From Bog-756 sp963699105 (GTDB lineage: Bacteria; Actinomycetota; Acidimicrobiia; Acidimicrobiales; RAAP-2), in NCBI GenBank assembly GCA_963699105.1, contig CAVOTI010000005.1, forward strand, positions 434,001 to 498,000: DNA of 64,000 nucleotides, given 5' to 3'. Below are positions 8,865 to 17,946 of this stretch, piece after piece. A model generated the notes under the pieces. That model did no database searches, had not been told where the DNA came from, and worked only from the letters and a program-made list of their open reading frames with translations. Position numbers and translations under genes: made by a program. How positions within the stretch are numbered: the first letter of the stretch is position 1; each line of letters starts with the position of its first letter.

Positions 8865-9104
8865 ATGGAACAGAAAGTGAGAAGGGCTGTGCAGTCGAGA
8901 GGGGCGACCAGGCGGAGAATCGATGGCGAACCCACCATCTGATTGCGCCGGGCTGGCGCGCCATTGTCGCCGGTTCGCGGGCTGCACATTCAAGACATCC
9001 GTGCCGGCACGTCGCCGCCGGAGGACCTCGGGTGTTTCACCGAGCGGGACGGCGAATATTTCGTTGCGCAGGCGCGCAGAGTTGATGGGGCGTCACGGGC
9101 ATGA
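8865..9104 (+). pseudogene. Small ORF interrupted by an in-frame TGA, coupled to the following SDR gene
   Basis: An ATG at 8865 follows a near-ideal GGAGGAG (8848-8854). It opens a 25-codon basic peptide (MEQKVRRAVQSRGATRRR and onward) that ends at TGA 8940-8942. The same frame then stays open for 53 more codons, including IQDIRAGTSPPEDLG and TERDGEYFVAQARRV, and its final TGA (9102-9104) overlaps the ATG of the next gene (ATGA), the usual mark of translational coupling. This suggests an original gene of about 79 codons interrupted by a stop or read error; a short leader peptide followed by unrelated sequence is the alternative. A 5-bp hairpin (GCGCC/GGCGC) lies just after the TGA. I do not recognise the product. 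Confidence 0.4.
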
Positions 9105-10457
9105 CTACCAAAACTGACCTGGTCGAGCAGATCCTGGGCTTGTCTCCCGAGGGCGATCTCGATCAGCTCAGGAACCTCACGCGTCAACTGGTCGAATTCC
9201 GTGACAGCCCGCAGCTGGAGAAGATGCGCTTCGAGGACACCCGGTCCCGGGGGATCACCGGCTTTTGCGGTGACCTTCTCCCCCGTTGGGAACGCGTGCT
9301 TGTCACCGGCGGTACCGGCTGTGTCGGAAATGTGGTGCTGAGGAATCTCGTCAACGACCTCCCTGATGCCGCGGTTCGCCTCGGTGGCCCGTCATGGCCC
9401 GAGCCCGGATCGTAGGGTGGACAAGGTCAGATACCTGCGGGGCGACGTGCGCCGCCCCGACCAGATGGCCGGGGTCATGCGGGAGATCCGGCCGGATCTC
9501 GTTGTCCATCTCGCCGCCCAGCGGAGCCCGGCTCTGGCCGAGCGGCGGGTCGCCGAGACGGTCTCCACCAACGTGCTCGGATCCCAGGTCGTCCTGGATG
9601 CCGCCGGTGACGCCGGCGTGGGCACGGTGGTGATCGCCAGCACGGGAAAGGCCGTGCGCCTGTTCACCGGGGACACGTACGCCGCCACCAAAAAGCTCGT
9701 CGAGTACCAGACCGGGGTGGAGGCCGGACGGCACGACATGAAGATCTCCTGCGCCCGCTTCACCCACGTGGTGGACAACAGCATCGTGGGCCAGAACATC
9801 CACAAGTGGATCGCCAACGACGAGCCGATCCTGCTTCACTCCCCTCTCGTGCTGCTTCCCGTCCAGTCCGCCCTCGAGTGCTACCAACTACTGATGACGG
9901 CCGGAGTCATCGCCGAGCAGGGCCGGCCCAAGCTCCTGGCCCTGCGCGATCTCGGATGGCCACCGATCACCCTCCTCGACCTCACTCTCGATTACCTGGC
10001 CGACAACCCCGACTCGCAGTCCCCCATCGTGTTCACCGGCTATCCGCCAGGCTACGAGGCGGAGGCCTATCCCGGCACCTACGATCCGCTGTCGGCAGGT
10101 GACGTCAGTCCCCTCATGAACTGCATCGAGGCCGACCGCACCAGACCGACGCCCGTCCTCGGTGAATTCGTCGACCAATTCGAACTGCCGAGTGCCCGGT
10201 CGGACGGGATGGACCGCTCCCTGCGGAGCATCTTCGACAGTTGCCAGCTGAAGCGGATGGACGACCAGGTCATCAAGACGTTGCTGTGGGACGCGTCGAC
10301 GGCCCTCCTACACCACTCGATGGACCTGGCCGACCCCGACCGTGTCAGTCGTATCCACCGGCTCGGGAGCCGCCACGATCCACTGGTCGACGACCACGCC
10401 TTCATCCATCGCCAGCTCGAGTCGCACATCAGCTCCCAGGTCTCCGCCCTCGTCTAG
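9101..10457 (+). pseudogene. NAD(P)-dependent SDR / polysaccharide-biosynthesis epimerase, apparent frameshift near 9374
   Basis: Extended short-chain dehydrogenase of the nucleotide-sugar epimerase/dehydratase type. Residues 1-65 are a non-conserved N-terminal segment, followed by the NAD-binding motif VLVTGGTGCVG. The frame shifts by one base at about 9365-9377 (an extra G in GCGGTTC restores DAxFASVARHG), after which the Rossmann fold continues with YLRGDVRRPDQM, VVHLAAQRSPALAE, STNVLGSQVVLDAA and the catalytic-region segment DTYAATKKLVEY (YxxxK). About 230 further residues form a C-terminal extension with no motif I can name. Conserved halves point to a sequencing indel. The ATG overlaps the stop of the upstream small ORF. 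Confidence 0.8.
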
Positions 10458-10690
10458 CTGTGGTAGGGGCCCAGGGCACCCCGGACCGGGAGCCAGAATT
10501 GAGGGCGGTGCCGTCTCCGTGCTCGGCGGCGCCGCCCCGTCCCCGCCGCGCCAGGCGTGGACTACATTCGGGCGTGAACGCACTCTGCTCCGGCAGGTGC
10601 CGTGTGGGGGTTGCCGCCTTCTCGATCCAGCAGTCGACAGACACCGACCACCGTTGCCCGCCCCGGAACGTATGTCAGCCGTAAGGATCG

Positions 10691-11329
10691 ATGAGGATGA
10701 ACCACCCGATCTTCGCCCGCATCTACGCCCGGACATCGGTGGCCGAGGCTCGACACCAAGAGCGCTACCGCCAGGAGCTGCTGGCCGGCCTGTCGGGCCG
10801 CGTCCTCGAGGTCGGGTGCGGCAACGGCATGAACTTCGGTCACTACCCCCCCGAGGTCTCCGAAGTGGTGGGGGTCGATCCCGAGGAGTACCTACTTCGA
10901 CAGGCTCGCCTGGCCGCCGCGGTGTCCGCCCGTCGTGTCGTCATCGTCAGGGGCCGGGCCGAAGCGGTCTCCCAGGTGGTCAGTGGTCCGTTCGACGCTG
11001 CCGTCTTCTCGCTCATGCTCTGCAGTGTCCCTGATCCGGAAGCGGTGCTGCGGGAGACGAAGAAGGTCCTCGTCGACGGGGCGGCGGTCCGGTTCTACGA
11101 GCATGTGTTATCCGCTGACCCGAAACTGGCGCGTTACCAACGCCTCTTCGCCCCGGCCTGGAGCCGGGCCGCCGGTGGTTGCCGACCCGACCGGGACACC
11201 CTCTCCCTGATCGAGAGGGAGTTCGCCATCTCGGACGTCAAAGCCTTCGATTTCTGCCCCGGGTGCCGGTTTCCCCGTGGCATCGTGGCCCCGCACGTGC
11301 TGGCTTCCGGGGTATTCCGGAAGGGTTGA
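10691..11329 (+). CDS. Class I SAM-dependent methyltransferase
   Basis: A 212-residue methyltransferase of the UbiE/Methyltransf_11 type. Motif I VLEVGCGNGMNF begins near residue 39, the acidic end of strand 2 is VVGVDPEEY, and motif IV is FDAAVFSLMLCSVPDP; the post-motif VRFYEHV follows. Relatives include small-molecule and lipid methyltransferases; the substrate is unknown. AAGGA (10682-10686) precedes ATG 10691; ATG 10697 is an equally possible start. The 233 bases upstream hold no gene. Confidence 0.88.
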   Translation: MRMNHPIFARIYARTSVAEARHQERYRQELLAGLSGRVLEVGCGNGMNFGHYPPEVSEVVGVDPEEYLLRQARLAAAVSARRVVIVRGRAEAVSQVVSGPFDAAVFSLMLCSVPDPEAVLRETKKVLVDGAAVRFYEHVLSADPKLARYQRLFAPAWSRAAGGCRPDRDTLSLIEREFAISDVKAFDFCPGCRFPRGIVAPHVLASGVFRKG

Positions 11330-11400
11330 CCCGGTGCCGACACTGGTCCGACGGCACCGCTCCGGTCGATCGAACTGCCGACCGCCATGTGGCCCGAAAG

Positions 11401-11802
11401 GTGAGAGCATGGTCCCCGGTGATCACCGCCAGCCACACCATCATCTATGCCGAGGACCCGGAGTCGGCACGTTCCTTCCTCAGGGATGTACTCGAGCTCC
11501 CCTTCGTCGACGCCCACGGTGGCTGGCTGATCTTCAAGCTGCCGCCGGCCGAGCTGGGGGTCCATCCGTCAGGGAATCCCGGCATGGCCGAGTCCGGGCC
11601 GCCGTCGGGACACCATGAGCTCTACCTGATGTGCGATGACATCGAGCAAACGGTGGCTGATCTCACCGCCAAGGGTGTCGAGTTCGTGGGGCCCGTCGAA
11701 GACCAGGGATTCGGACTCATCACCCGGCTGCGGATCCCCGGCGCCGGAGAGCTCGGCCTGTACCAGCCCAAGCACCAGACCGCGTACCAGCTCGACGACT
11801 GA
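11401..11802 (+). CDS. VOC (glyoxalase/bleomycin-resistance fold) protein
   Basis: A small single-domain vicinal-oxygen-chelate protein of about 133 residues from GTG 11401; GTG 11419 is the alternative. It has the paired beta-alpha-beta-beta-beta modules: SHTIIYAEDPESARSFLRDV in the first and HHELYLMCDDIEQTVADL in the second, ending with LYQPKHQ. Potential metal ligands are the His in SHTII, the Glu/His pair in HHELYL and the Glu in GELGLYQP. Members act in detoxification, antibiotic resistance or dioxygenation, and this sequence does not single out one. Confidence 0.85.
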   Translation: MRAWSPVITASHTIIYAEDPESARSFLRDVLELPFVDAHGGWLIFKLPPAELGVHPSGNPGMAESGPPSGHHELYLMCDDIEQTVADLTAKGVEFVGPVEDQGFGLITRLRIPGAGELGLYQPKHQTAYQLDD

Positions 11803-11882
11803 ACCGCCGATCCGGCGTTGCCCTGGCCACGGATGTGCTCCCGATCAGCCCGGCCGTCGTGCCGACCGGCAGGGGCGCCGGA

Positions 11883-12161
11883 TCACTCGGCTTCGTCAGC
11901 CTCCACCACCGAGATGTCTTCCTCCACCGCGTGGAGGCTGCCGTCATCGCCGATGACCGAGACCGTCTCGTCGATCACGATGTCCCCGTCCGGGGTCAAC
12001 ACGGCGATGGTCTCGTCGGCGGCGATGATGGTGCCGTCACCGTCGACCGCCACCACCAGGTCATCAGCGACGATGTTGCCGTCTTCGTCGACACCATCCG
12101 CCTCGACCTCGACCAGTTCGATTTCGTCATCGCCGGCGGATGCACCGTTGGTCTCGCTCAT
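11883..12161 (-). CDS. Small acidic repeat protein of unknown function
   Basis: A 92-residue, strongly acidic protein with almost no basic residues. The ATG at 12161 follows GGGAGG, and longer versions are rejected because they lack this site. Four imperfect repeats of 15-17 residues are visible: VDEDGNIVADDLVVA, VDGDGTIIAADETIAV, LTPDGDIVIDETVSV and IGDDGSLHAVEEDISV. The pattern xDGxIxxxExxxV alternates a DG turn with a short beta strand, which suggests a small beta-solenoid or beta-roll, possibly binding calcium. No secretion signal is visible. I do not recognise a family. The 172 bases before the next start hold nothing else. Confidence 0.6.
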   Translation of the reverse strand: MSETNGASAGDDEIELVEVEADGVDEDGNIVADDLVVAVDGDGTIIAADETIAVLTPDGDIVIDETVSVIGDDGSLHAVEEDISVVEADEAE

Positions 12162-12333
12162 CGTCTGCCTCCCGTCCGTGGGCCGATCGGCCCTCACCAA
12201 GATCATGACATGCCTTGCCCTCCACGGGGCCCCGCCTCGCCGATTGGCTCCGTCCCGTCGAGGCACCCCTGAGCGGGCTGGCCTCCGACCCGCCGTGGGA
12301 AAGGCCCACACCGGCCCCGGTATCGTTTCCGAC

Positions 12334-13144
12334 GTGGACGAAGTCGAGGCGATCAGGGCCCACTACCAGTCCGGCCACGAGGAGGACCGGATCGTCGAAG
12401 GCCTGGGCCAGTTGGAGCTGCTGCGCACCCAGGAGGTGCTCCGCCGTCATCTGCCCGCACCGCCCGCCCGGATTCTGGATGTCGGTGGTGGAACGGGCGT
12501 CCATGCCGACTGGCTGGCCGCCGACGGCTACCAGGTACACGTCGTCGACCTCACCCCTCGCCACATCGAATTGGTCCAGCACACGCTGGGCCGGCGCGGG
12601 GTCACCGGAGAGATCGGCGATGCCAGGCAGCTCTCTCAGGGGGAGGACAGCTTCGACTGCGTCCTGCTGCTCGGACCCCTGTACCACCTCACCGAGCGGG
12701 CCGATCGGAACCGGGCCCTCGGTGAAGCCAGGCGAGTGGTCCGGCCCCATGGCATGGTGGCGGTCGCCGCCATCAACAGATTCGCCTCACTGTTCGACGG
12801 GCTGGCCCGGGGCTACCTGTTCGACCCGGAATTCCAGACCATCGTGCGGCGAGACCTGGCCGAGGGTCAGCATCGCAATCCCGACCATCGGGAGCACTGG
12901 TTCACTACCGCCTATCTGCACGAGGCGGCGGAATTCGAGGGAAGAGATCGAACAAGTGGGCCTCGAGGTGACCACCCTCGTCGGGATCGAGGGCCTGGCC
13001 GGTTGGCTCACCGGCCTCGGGCCCAGATGGGACACCCGTGAAGGCAGGGACATCATCCTGTCCGCCGCCCGGGCGGTCGAGAGCCATCCCGCCCTCCTGG
13101 GTCTCAGCGGTCACCTGCTGGCCGTCGCCCGATCGCCGGACTGA
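12334..13144 (+). pseudogene. Class I SAM-dependent methyltransferase, apparent frameshift near 12940
   Basis: Methyltransferase of about 269 residues after correction. Motif I ARILDVGGGTGVHADWL, motif II VHVVDLTPRHIEL and motif IV FDCVLLLGPLYHLTERADR are all in the first frame. The GPLYHL motif is typical of Methyltransf_11/25 enzymes acting on small molecules. At 12939-12941 a run GGG replaces the GG needed to continue FEEEIEQVGLEV; the downstream frame ends with HLLAVARSPD. Start is GTG 12334 with no strong ribosome-binding site. A homopolymer error is the simplest reading. Confidence 0.82.
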
Positions 13145-13206
13145 CGGGGCACCGCCGACCCGCCGGGTGGCTTCGGCACCAGGGTCGAACCCCACCGTGG
13201 TCAGGA

Positions 13207-14895
13207 CTAGCGGCGGTCGGCGAAGTAGCGCTCTCGTAGCTGGCGTTTCAGGATCTTGCCCGAGGGATTCCGAGGAAGTCGATCGTGGCTGAAGGCGATC
13301 CGAGTCGGGATCTTGAACGGGGCCAGGACTTCGGCCAGGGCATCCCTGAGCTCATCGCTGCTGAGCGCCTGGCCGGCCTTCAGGTGGAGCACGCACGCCA
13401 CCTCTTCGCCGAGTCGTTCGTCGGGAACGCCGAACACCGCCACTTCGTAGACGGCGGGGTGCTCGTAGATGGCGCTCTCCACCTCGGCGCAGTAGACGTT
13501 CTCGCCGGCCCGCAGCACCATGTCCTTGGCCCGGTCCTCGATGTAGAGGAACCCCTCGTCGTCGATCCTGCCGATGTCTCCCGAGATCAGCCAACCGTCG
13601 ACGATCGTCTCCGCCGTCGCCTGGGGCTTGTTCCAGTAGCCCCGGATGACGTTCGGTCCCTTCATCCGGATCTCGCCGGGCTGTCCCGGGGAGACCATCT
13701 TGCCGTCCTCGTCGCGGATCTCGATGTCCATGATGGTGGTGCGGGCCCGACCGGTCGACGAAGGATGGGCCACGTAGTCGTCGCCACTGTTTCCGGGCCC
13801 GAAGGCATTGGTCTCGGTCATTCCGTAACCGATGTTGGGCCGACCGCGCTTGAATCCCTTTTCGACGCGGTCGACCAGCCTGACCGGGGCCGGAGCGCCG
13901 CCTCCGCCGATACTGGCCAGCGAGGAGGTGTCGTAGTCCGAGAAGGCCGGGGACTCGAGAAGATCCCAGCTCTGCGTGGGCACCCCGACGAATGTCGTCA
14001 CCCGTTCCCTCTCGATCAGACGGAGGGCTGTCTCCGGATCCCACCGGCGCATCATCACCAGCTTCAGCTTCAGACCGAAACACGACAGCATGACCGGGAT
14101 GCAGCCGGTCACGTGGAAGAGGGGGACGATCAGGATGAAGGACTGGGTGGGACCCTTGGCGCTGAGCGGATCCACGCCTTTGCGGGCCCCCTGGATCATG
14201 GCATCGGCCCAGAAGGCCATCAACGCCTGGGTGACGGCCCGATGGGTCGACACCGCCCCCTTGGGAAACCCTGTGGTCCCCGACGTGTAGAGGATGGTGG
14301 CGTCGTCGTCCGTCCCGACCTCGACCACCGGCATGGGATCTCCGAGGGTGACGACCTCCTCGTAGCTGTGGACACCGGTGGGCGCCGGCTCGATCTCATC
14401 GGCTCGCACCGCCACCATCGGGATGTCCCGCGAGCGCGCCGCCCGGTGGGCTCGGGCGATCCTCTCGGGATCGGCGATCAGGAGCGAGAGGCCGGAGTCG
14501 TCGATGGCGTACTCCAATTCGCCCTCCGTCCACCAGGCGTTGAGAGAGACGGAGACGGCACCGATCGACAGGATGGCGGCGAACGACACTATCCACTCGG
14601 GCAGATTTCGCATGGCAATTCCAATCCGGTCGCCCTTGCCGATGCCGAAGGTGCCCACCAGGGCACTGGCCAGGGCGTCGACATGGCGCATGGTCTCGTC
14701 GAACGTCCACCGCTCGTCCTCGTAGACGAGGAACGTCGACTGCTCGCCGCGGGCGCCGGCGAACAGCTGACCAAGGTTGGCCGGGGCGTTCTTGAACAGT
14801 CGGAATTGTCCACCGTCGACCGATTCGTGCACCACCTCGAAGAGCTGACCCGGTCCCGTCACCTGGTCACGGGCTTCCTCGTAGTCGAGCGACAT
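13207..14895 (-). CDS. Fatty-acid or other acyl-CoA synthetase (AMP-forming, ANL superfamily)
   Basis: A 562-residue acid:CoA ligase that adenylates a carboxylic acid and transfers it to CoA. The ATG at 14895 follows GGGAAGG. Seen in order are the P-loop YTSGTTGFPKG (core A3), the acyl-pocket region, GYGMTETN (A5), GEIRMKGPNVIRGYWNKP, SGDIGRIDDEGF (A7), the hinge DRAKDMVLRAGENVY (A8) and the catalytic-Lys tail NPSGKILKRQL (A10). The length and the motif GENVYCAEVES fit medium- or long-chain acyl-CoA synthetases (FadD-like), but chain length cannot be read reliably. It sits alone, convergent with the methyltransferase. Confidence 0.92.
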   Translation of the reverse strand: MSLDYEEARDQVTGPGQLFEVVHESVDGGQFRLFKNAPANLGQLFAGARGEQSTFLVYEDERWTFDETMRHVDALASALVGTFGIGKGDRIGIAMRNLPEWIVSFAAILSIGAVSVSLNAWWTEGELEYAIDDSGLSLLIADPERIARAHRAARSRDIPMVAVRADEIEPAPTGVHSYEEVVTLGDPMPVVEVGTDDDATILYTSGTTGFPKGAVSTHRAVTQALMAFWADAMIQGARKGVDPLSAKGPTQSFILIVPLFHVTGCIPVMLSCFGLKLKLVMMRRWDPETALRLIERERVTTFVGVPTQSWDLLESPAFSDYDTSSLASIGGGGAPAPVRLVDRVEKGFKRGRPNIGYGMTETNAFGPGNSGDDYVAHPSSTGRARTTIMDIEIRDEDGKMVSPGQPGEIRMKGPNVIRGYWNKPQATAETIVDGWLISGDIGRIDDEGFLYIEDRAKDMVLRAGENVYCAEVESAIYEHPAVYEVAVFGVPDERLGEEVACVLHLKAGQALSSDELRDALAEVLAPFKIPTRIAFSHDRLPRNPSGKILKRQLRERYFADRR

Positions 14896-15034
14896 TGCAC
14901 CTTCCCTCTCCAACCGGGCCGGTGAGCTCCGGTCGGCCTCACCGGCGATCCTACGACTCGTCCGGCTCCTCGCCGTCACCTCCCCGCCACCACCCCCGAC
15001 CCGACGTCCTCCCCCGTCACCCCGATGGCCGCCG

Positions 15035-16234
15035 TCAGTTCCCTTCGGCCAGCCGGTTGCCCCGGGCCACCCGCTCGAACCATCTCGCACTCGGTTTGGG
15101 TCGACGCTCGAATGTCGCCCGGTCGACCGAATACAGGCCCAGCTTGGGTTCGTATCCCATGTTCCACTCGAAGTTGTCGAGCAGGCTCCAGATGAAGTAT
15201 CCACGTACGTCGACCCCTTGGGCCAGGCAGGCGTGGACCCCGCGGAGGGCGTGGTCGAGGTAGGCGATGCGCTCGGTATCGTCATCGGTGGCGATCCCGC
15301 TCTCGGTGATCAGTACCGGAAGCCCGGTGAAGGCGGCGGCTCGCCTGGCGCAATGGGCCACCGCCTGGGGCCAGTTCTCGGTTCCCATCTGCGTCTGGGC
15401 CACCGACGGGTCATCGGGGGCCAGGCCCTCCGGGCCGAAGTGCATCCGGGTGTAGGCCTGGACCCCGACGAAGTCGTCGCCGTCAGTGGCCCGGAGAAAG
15501 GTGTCTTCGAGAATGTCCTCGGCCATGTCACGGGCGAGCTCGCCACCTTCTTCGGCCACGATCTCGGCCATGGACAGGGTCAGTCCCACCGGAAAGCTCC
15601 CCGGACCCGAGCGCAGTGCTTCGACAGACAGCCGGTGGGCCCGGACCATGGTCTCGTTCACCGCCAGGTGACGGGTCAGGTCGTCCTTCACGCCGGGCGG
15701 GTAGTCCCCGATCGTGTAACCCATCGCTCCGATCACGTTCGGCTCGTTGATGGTGCAGGCCGAGCCGATGAGATCACCGAGATGTGCTCCGGCCCGCTGG
15801 ACGAACCGGGCCAGCCGCTCGGGGGCATCCAGAGCTTCGAACCCTCCTCGAGCCGCCAGCCAGCCCGGGATGGTGAAGTGGTGAAAGGTGATGACCGGGA
15901 CGATGCCCCGCTCGTGGCATCCGGCGCACAGCCGGCGGTAGTGATCGAGCGCTGCCCCCGAGAACTCCCCCTCGGCCGGTTCGACCCGGCTCCATTCGAG
16001 GGAGAACCGGTATGCGCCGAGACCCATGCCGGCCACCAGGTCGATGTCCTCGGCCCACCGGTGGAACGAGTCACAAGCGTCGCCGCTGGAGTCGACGCAG
16101 TTCGAGCCCGGTGCATGTTCGAAGTCCCACCAGTCGTTGTTGGTGTTGCCCCCCTCGATCTGGTGAGCGGAGCCGGCCACACCCCACAGGAATCCCTTGG
16201 GGAAGACCAGCGGGCGGTGGGGATCGACGTCCAT
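15035..16234 (-). CDS. Glycoside hydrolase family 1 beta-glucosidase
   Basis: A 399-residue retaining beta-glycosidase. It begins with the GH1 N-terminal signature FPKGFLWGVAGSAHQIEG. The acid/base Glu is in TINEPN and the nucleophile Glu is in ITESGI; the aglycone/sugar-binding segments FSLEWSRVEP and FIWSLLDNFEWNMGY are also present. It is shorter than the usual 440-480 residues, mainly in loops. No signal peptide is visible, so it is expected to be cytoplasmic and to cleave imported beta-glucosides. No sugar transporter is adjacent. Confidence 0.94.
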   Translation of the reverse strand: MDVDPHRPLVFPKGFLWGVAGSAHQIEGGNTNNDWWDFEHAPGSNCVDSSGDACDSFHRWAEDIDLVAGMGLGAYRFSLEWSRVEPAEGEFSGAALDHYRRLCAGCHERGIVPVITFHHFTIPGWLAARGGFEALDAPERLARFVQRAGAHLGDLIGSACTINEPNVIGAMGYTIGDYPPGVKDDLTRHLAVNETMVRAHRLSVEALRSGPGSFPVGLTLSMAEIVAEEGGELARDMAEDILEDTFLRATDGDDFVGVQAYTRMHFGPEGLAPDDPSVAQTQMGTENWPQAVAHCARRAAAFTGLPVLITESGIATDDDTERIAYLDHALRGVHACLAQGVDVRGYFIWSLLDNFEWNMGYEPKLGLYSVDRATFERRPKPSARWFERVARGNRLAEGN

Positions 16235-16273
16235 GCCGGTCCACGGTATCGACCTGTTACGGGCGGCGCCCGA

Positions 16274-16744
16274 TCACTCTCGGAGCATGACCAGATATCC
16301 GCCGACGAAGAACAGGCCGAGCGCCACCGTGGTCCAGATGTACACCAGGACCGAAGCCAGACCGTCGGCCACCACCGCCTCGACCAGGAGGAGGATGGCC
16401 GAGACGGCCAGGATGTACTTCCCCCGACGGCGTGTCTGGTGGCGGCGGTTGGGCATGAGCGCCCGGCCGTCGGGACCGATCCCAGGCACTCCCTCGACCG
16501 TGGTCCCCTCCATCAGCTCTTCGACGATGTGCTCCAACCCGAGGGCGCGGCCCACCGCGATACCGAGGGCTGGATGCTCGACCGTCAACTCCTGGAGACG
16601 GCGGACATAGGCCCTTCCCCGCGGGACGCCACCCTGGTGGTCGCGCTCGGCCGCCGCCTTGAACTCGTCGGTGGTCCGGGCCACCAACTCGGGTTCGTCC
16701 TGCTCCAGAATGGTGGCGGACGCGAACTGGTCCTCGACCCTCAT
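16274..16744 (-). CDS. Hypothetical membrane protein with two C-terminal helices
   Basis: A 156-residue protein of unknown function. The N-terminal 100 residues are charged and helical, followed by a basic stretch (NRRHQTRRRGKY) and two closely spaced hydrophobic segments (about residues 108-125 and 130-150). The ATG at 16744 has GAGGGT upstream. It starts 40 bases beyond the beta-glucosidase ATG on the same strand, so the two may be cotranscribed. No homologous family is recognised. Confidence 0.65.
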   Translation of the reverse strand: MRVEDQFASATILEQDEPELVARTTDEFKAAAERDHQGGVPRGRAYVRRLQELTVEHPALGIAVGRALGLEHIVEELMEGTTVEGVPGIGPDGRALMPNRRHQTRRRGKYILAVSAILLLVEAVVADGLASVLVYIWTTVALGLFFVGGYLVMLRE

Positions 16745-16915
16745 CGGTGACCCTCGCGGCTGGTCAATTGACGGAATCCTTCGCCCTCGGTTCGAGCAAC
16801 GCCAAACCATAGGTCGACGGGGGCCGGGGCCGAAATCGGGCGCCCGGGTCGGGCTCGATCCTGGCGCCGACCGGTCCACCGGGACGGGGCCGGGCTGAAT
16901 CGGGTTGTGCTCGGT

Positions 16916-17191
16916 TCAGTCCCCGCCCGTCAGGGCCAACAAGGCCCTGATCGAACTCATCCGGCGCTCTCGATCCTTGTCCTCATCGGGATGCGGATGG
17001 ACCAATTCGCCCTCCCCCTCGGCAATGGGCTCGAGACGACCTGCATACGCGTTGACCGGGGGCGTATCCATCGATCCGAGCCCGCCGTCACGGACCAGTG
17101 CGGTGGGGCTCCCGTCGGAGAACCACCGGGCTTCGTGCCGGCCGAAGGGATCGGCGAACCACCCCTGAGCGTGGAATCGGGTATCTGCCAT
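16916..17191 (-). CDS. DUF2510-containing small protein
   Basis: A 91-residue protein. Residues about 7-37 (QGWFADPFGRHEARWFSDG and onward) match the DUF2510 pattern, a short Trp-rich repeat common in actinobacterial membrane and secreted proteins. The rest is acidic and polar, ending LRRMSSIRALLALTGGD-like (RMSSIRALLALTGGD); no membrane helix is present, unlike many DUF2510 proteins. Its promoter (17198-17226) places the transcription start at or next to the ATG, so the message is probably leaderless. Confidence 0.65.
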   Translation of the reverse strand: MADTRFHAQGWFADPFGRHEARWFSDGSPTALVRDGGLGSMDTPPVNAYAGRLEPIAEGEGELVHPHPDEDKDRERRMSSIRALLALTGGD

Positions 17192-17197
17192 GGGTGT

Positions 17198-17226
17198 AGT
17201 TTACCCTACGTTCATCTGTATGTCAC
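17198..17226 (-). promoter_or_regulatory. Promoter of the DUF2510 gene, probably leaderless
   Basis: On the minus strand GTGACA (17221-17226) and TAAACT (17198-17203) are exactly 17 bases apart, in an AT-rich island (17190-17250). Only six bases separate the -10 element from the ATG at 17191, so transcription should begin at the start codon. Confidence 0.55.
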
Positions 17227-17400
17227 TTTAATTTAACCCTATTTCTTCCTGGACCCCCAGCTCGTCCCGTCCGTCCGGGCCGGCTCGGGCTCGGCTGGGG
17301 CGGATTTCCGTCGGGGTGGGACAGCCTCCGATGACAGCCCGACCACCGGCGTTCTAGTGTTCCTCGCGTATCGGCGGTGGCGAACTCGGAGGGAGGCCCC

Positions 17401-17892
17401 GTGAGCGACGGAGAGCATGGAGTGGCAGCAGACCGGGCGGTCCGACTTGCCTTCGTGCAGTCCACATGGCACGAGCGCATCGTCGATCAGTGTCGGGATT
17501 CGTTCATCGAGGAGATGGCCCGGCACGGCGTGGGTGGCGACCAGATCGATCTGTTCAGGGTGCCGGGCGCATTCGAGATCCCCCTCCACGCCAAGCGGCT
17601 GGCCGAGAGCGGTCGCTACGCCGCCATCGTGGGCGCTGGGTTCGTGATCGACGGAGGCATCTACCGCCATGACTTCGTGGCCGAGGCCGTGATCAATGGC
17701 CTCATGCGCGTCCAGCTGGACTCCGACGTGCCGGTCATTTCGGCCGTGCTCACCCCCCACCACTTCCACGGGCACGACGAGCACGAGGTCTTCTTCGGCC
17801 AGCACTTCAAGGTGAAGGGCACCGAGGCTGCCCGGGCCTGCGCCGACACCATCCGCAGTCTGGCCCGACTGCCGGCGGGAGCTGTCGCCTGA
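17401..17892 (+). CDS. ribH: 6,7-dimethyl-8-ribityllumazine synthase, RibH2 type
   Basis: A 163-residue lumazine synthase, which condenses 5-amino-6-ribitylaminouracil with dihydroxybutanone phosphate in riboflavin synthesis. The start is set by GGAGGGAGG (17388-17396) before GTG 17401. AFVQSTWHERIVDQCRDSF, VPGAFEIPLHAKRLA, IDGGIYRHDFVAEAVI, SAVLTPHHFHGHDEHEVFF and FKVKGTEAARACADTI match the second lumazine-synthase class described from Brucella and Mesorhizobium (RibH2, decameric) rather than the standard RibH. The catalytic His lies in LTPHHFH. No other rib gene is adjacent, as is common for RibH2. Confidence 0.9.
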   Translation: MSDGEHGVAADRAVRLAFVQSTWHERIVDQCRDSFIEEMARHGVGGDQIDLFRVPGAFEIPLHAKRLAESGRYAAIVGAGFVIDGGIYRHDFVAEAVINGLMRVQLDSDVPVISAVLTPHHFHGHDEHEVFFGQHFKVKGTEAARACADTIRSLARLPAGAVA

Positions 17893-17946
17893 CGGTGAGG
17901 ACGTCGAGCGTCTTGCCGGACTTTTCGAATGCGGTCTTGCCGGGAG

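Noticed and set aside
8940..8960. Selenocysteine at the in-frame UGA with the following 5-bp hairpin
   Set aside because: The hairpin is too short and too ordinary for a bacterial SECIS, no selenoprotein family is recognised, and no sel genes are seen.
13285..14925. 546-codon open frame on the plus strand opposite the acyl-CoA synthetase
   Set aside because: Antisense mirror of a strongly conserved gene; typical of high-GC DNA where the reverse frame lacks stops. No motif or ribosome-binding site.
15218..16750. 510-codon plus-strand frame opposite the beta-glucosidase
   Set aside because: Shadow of GH1 and the next gene; low-complexity His/Gly/Arg composition and no domain.
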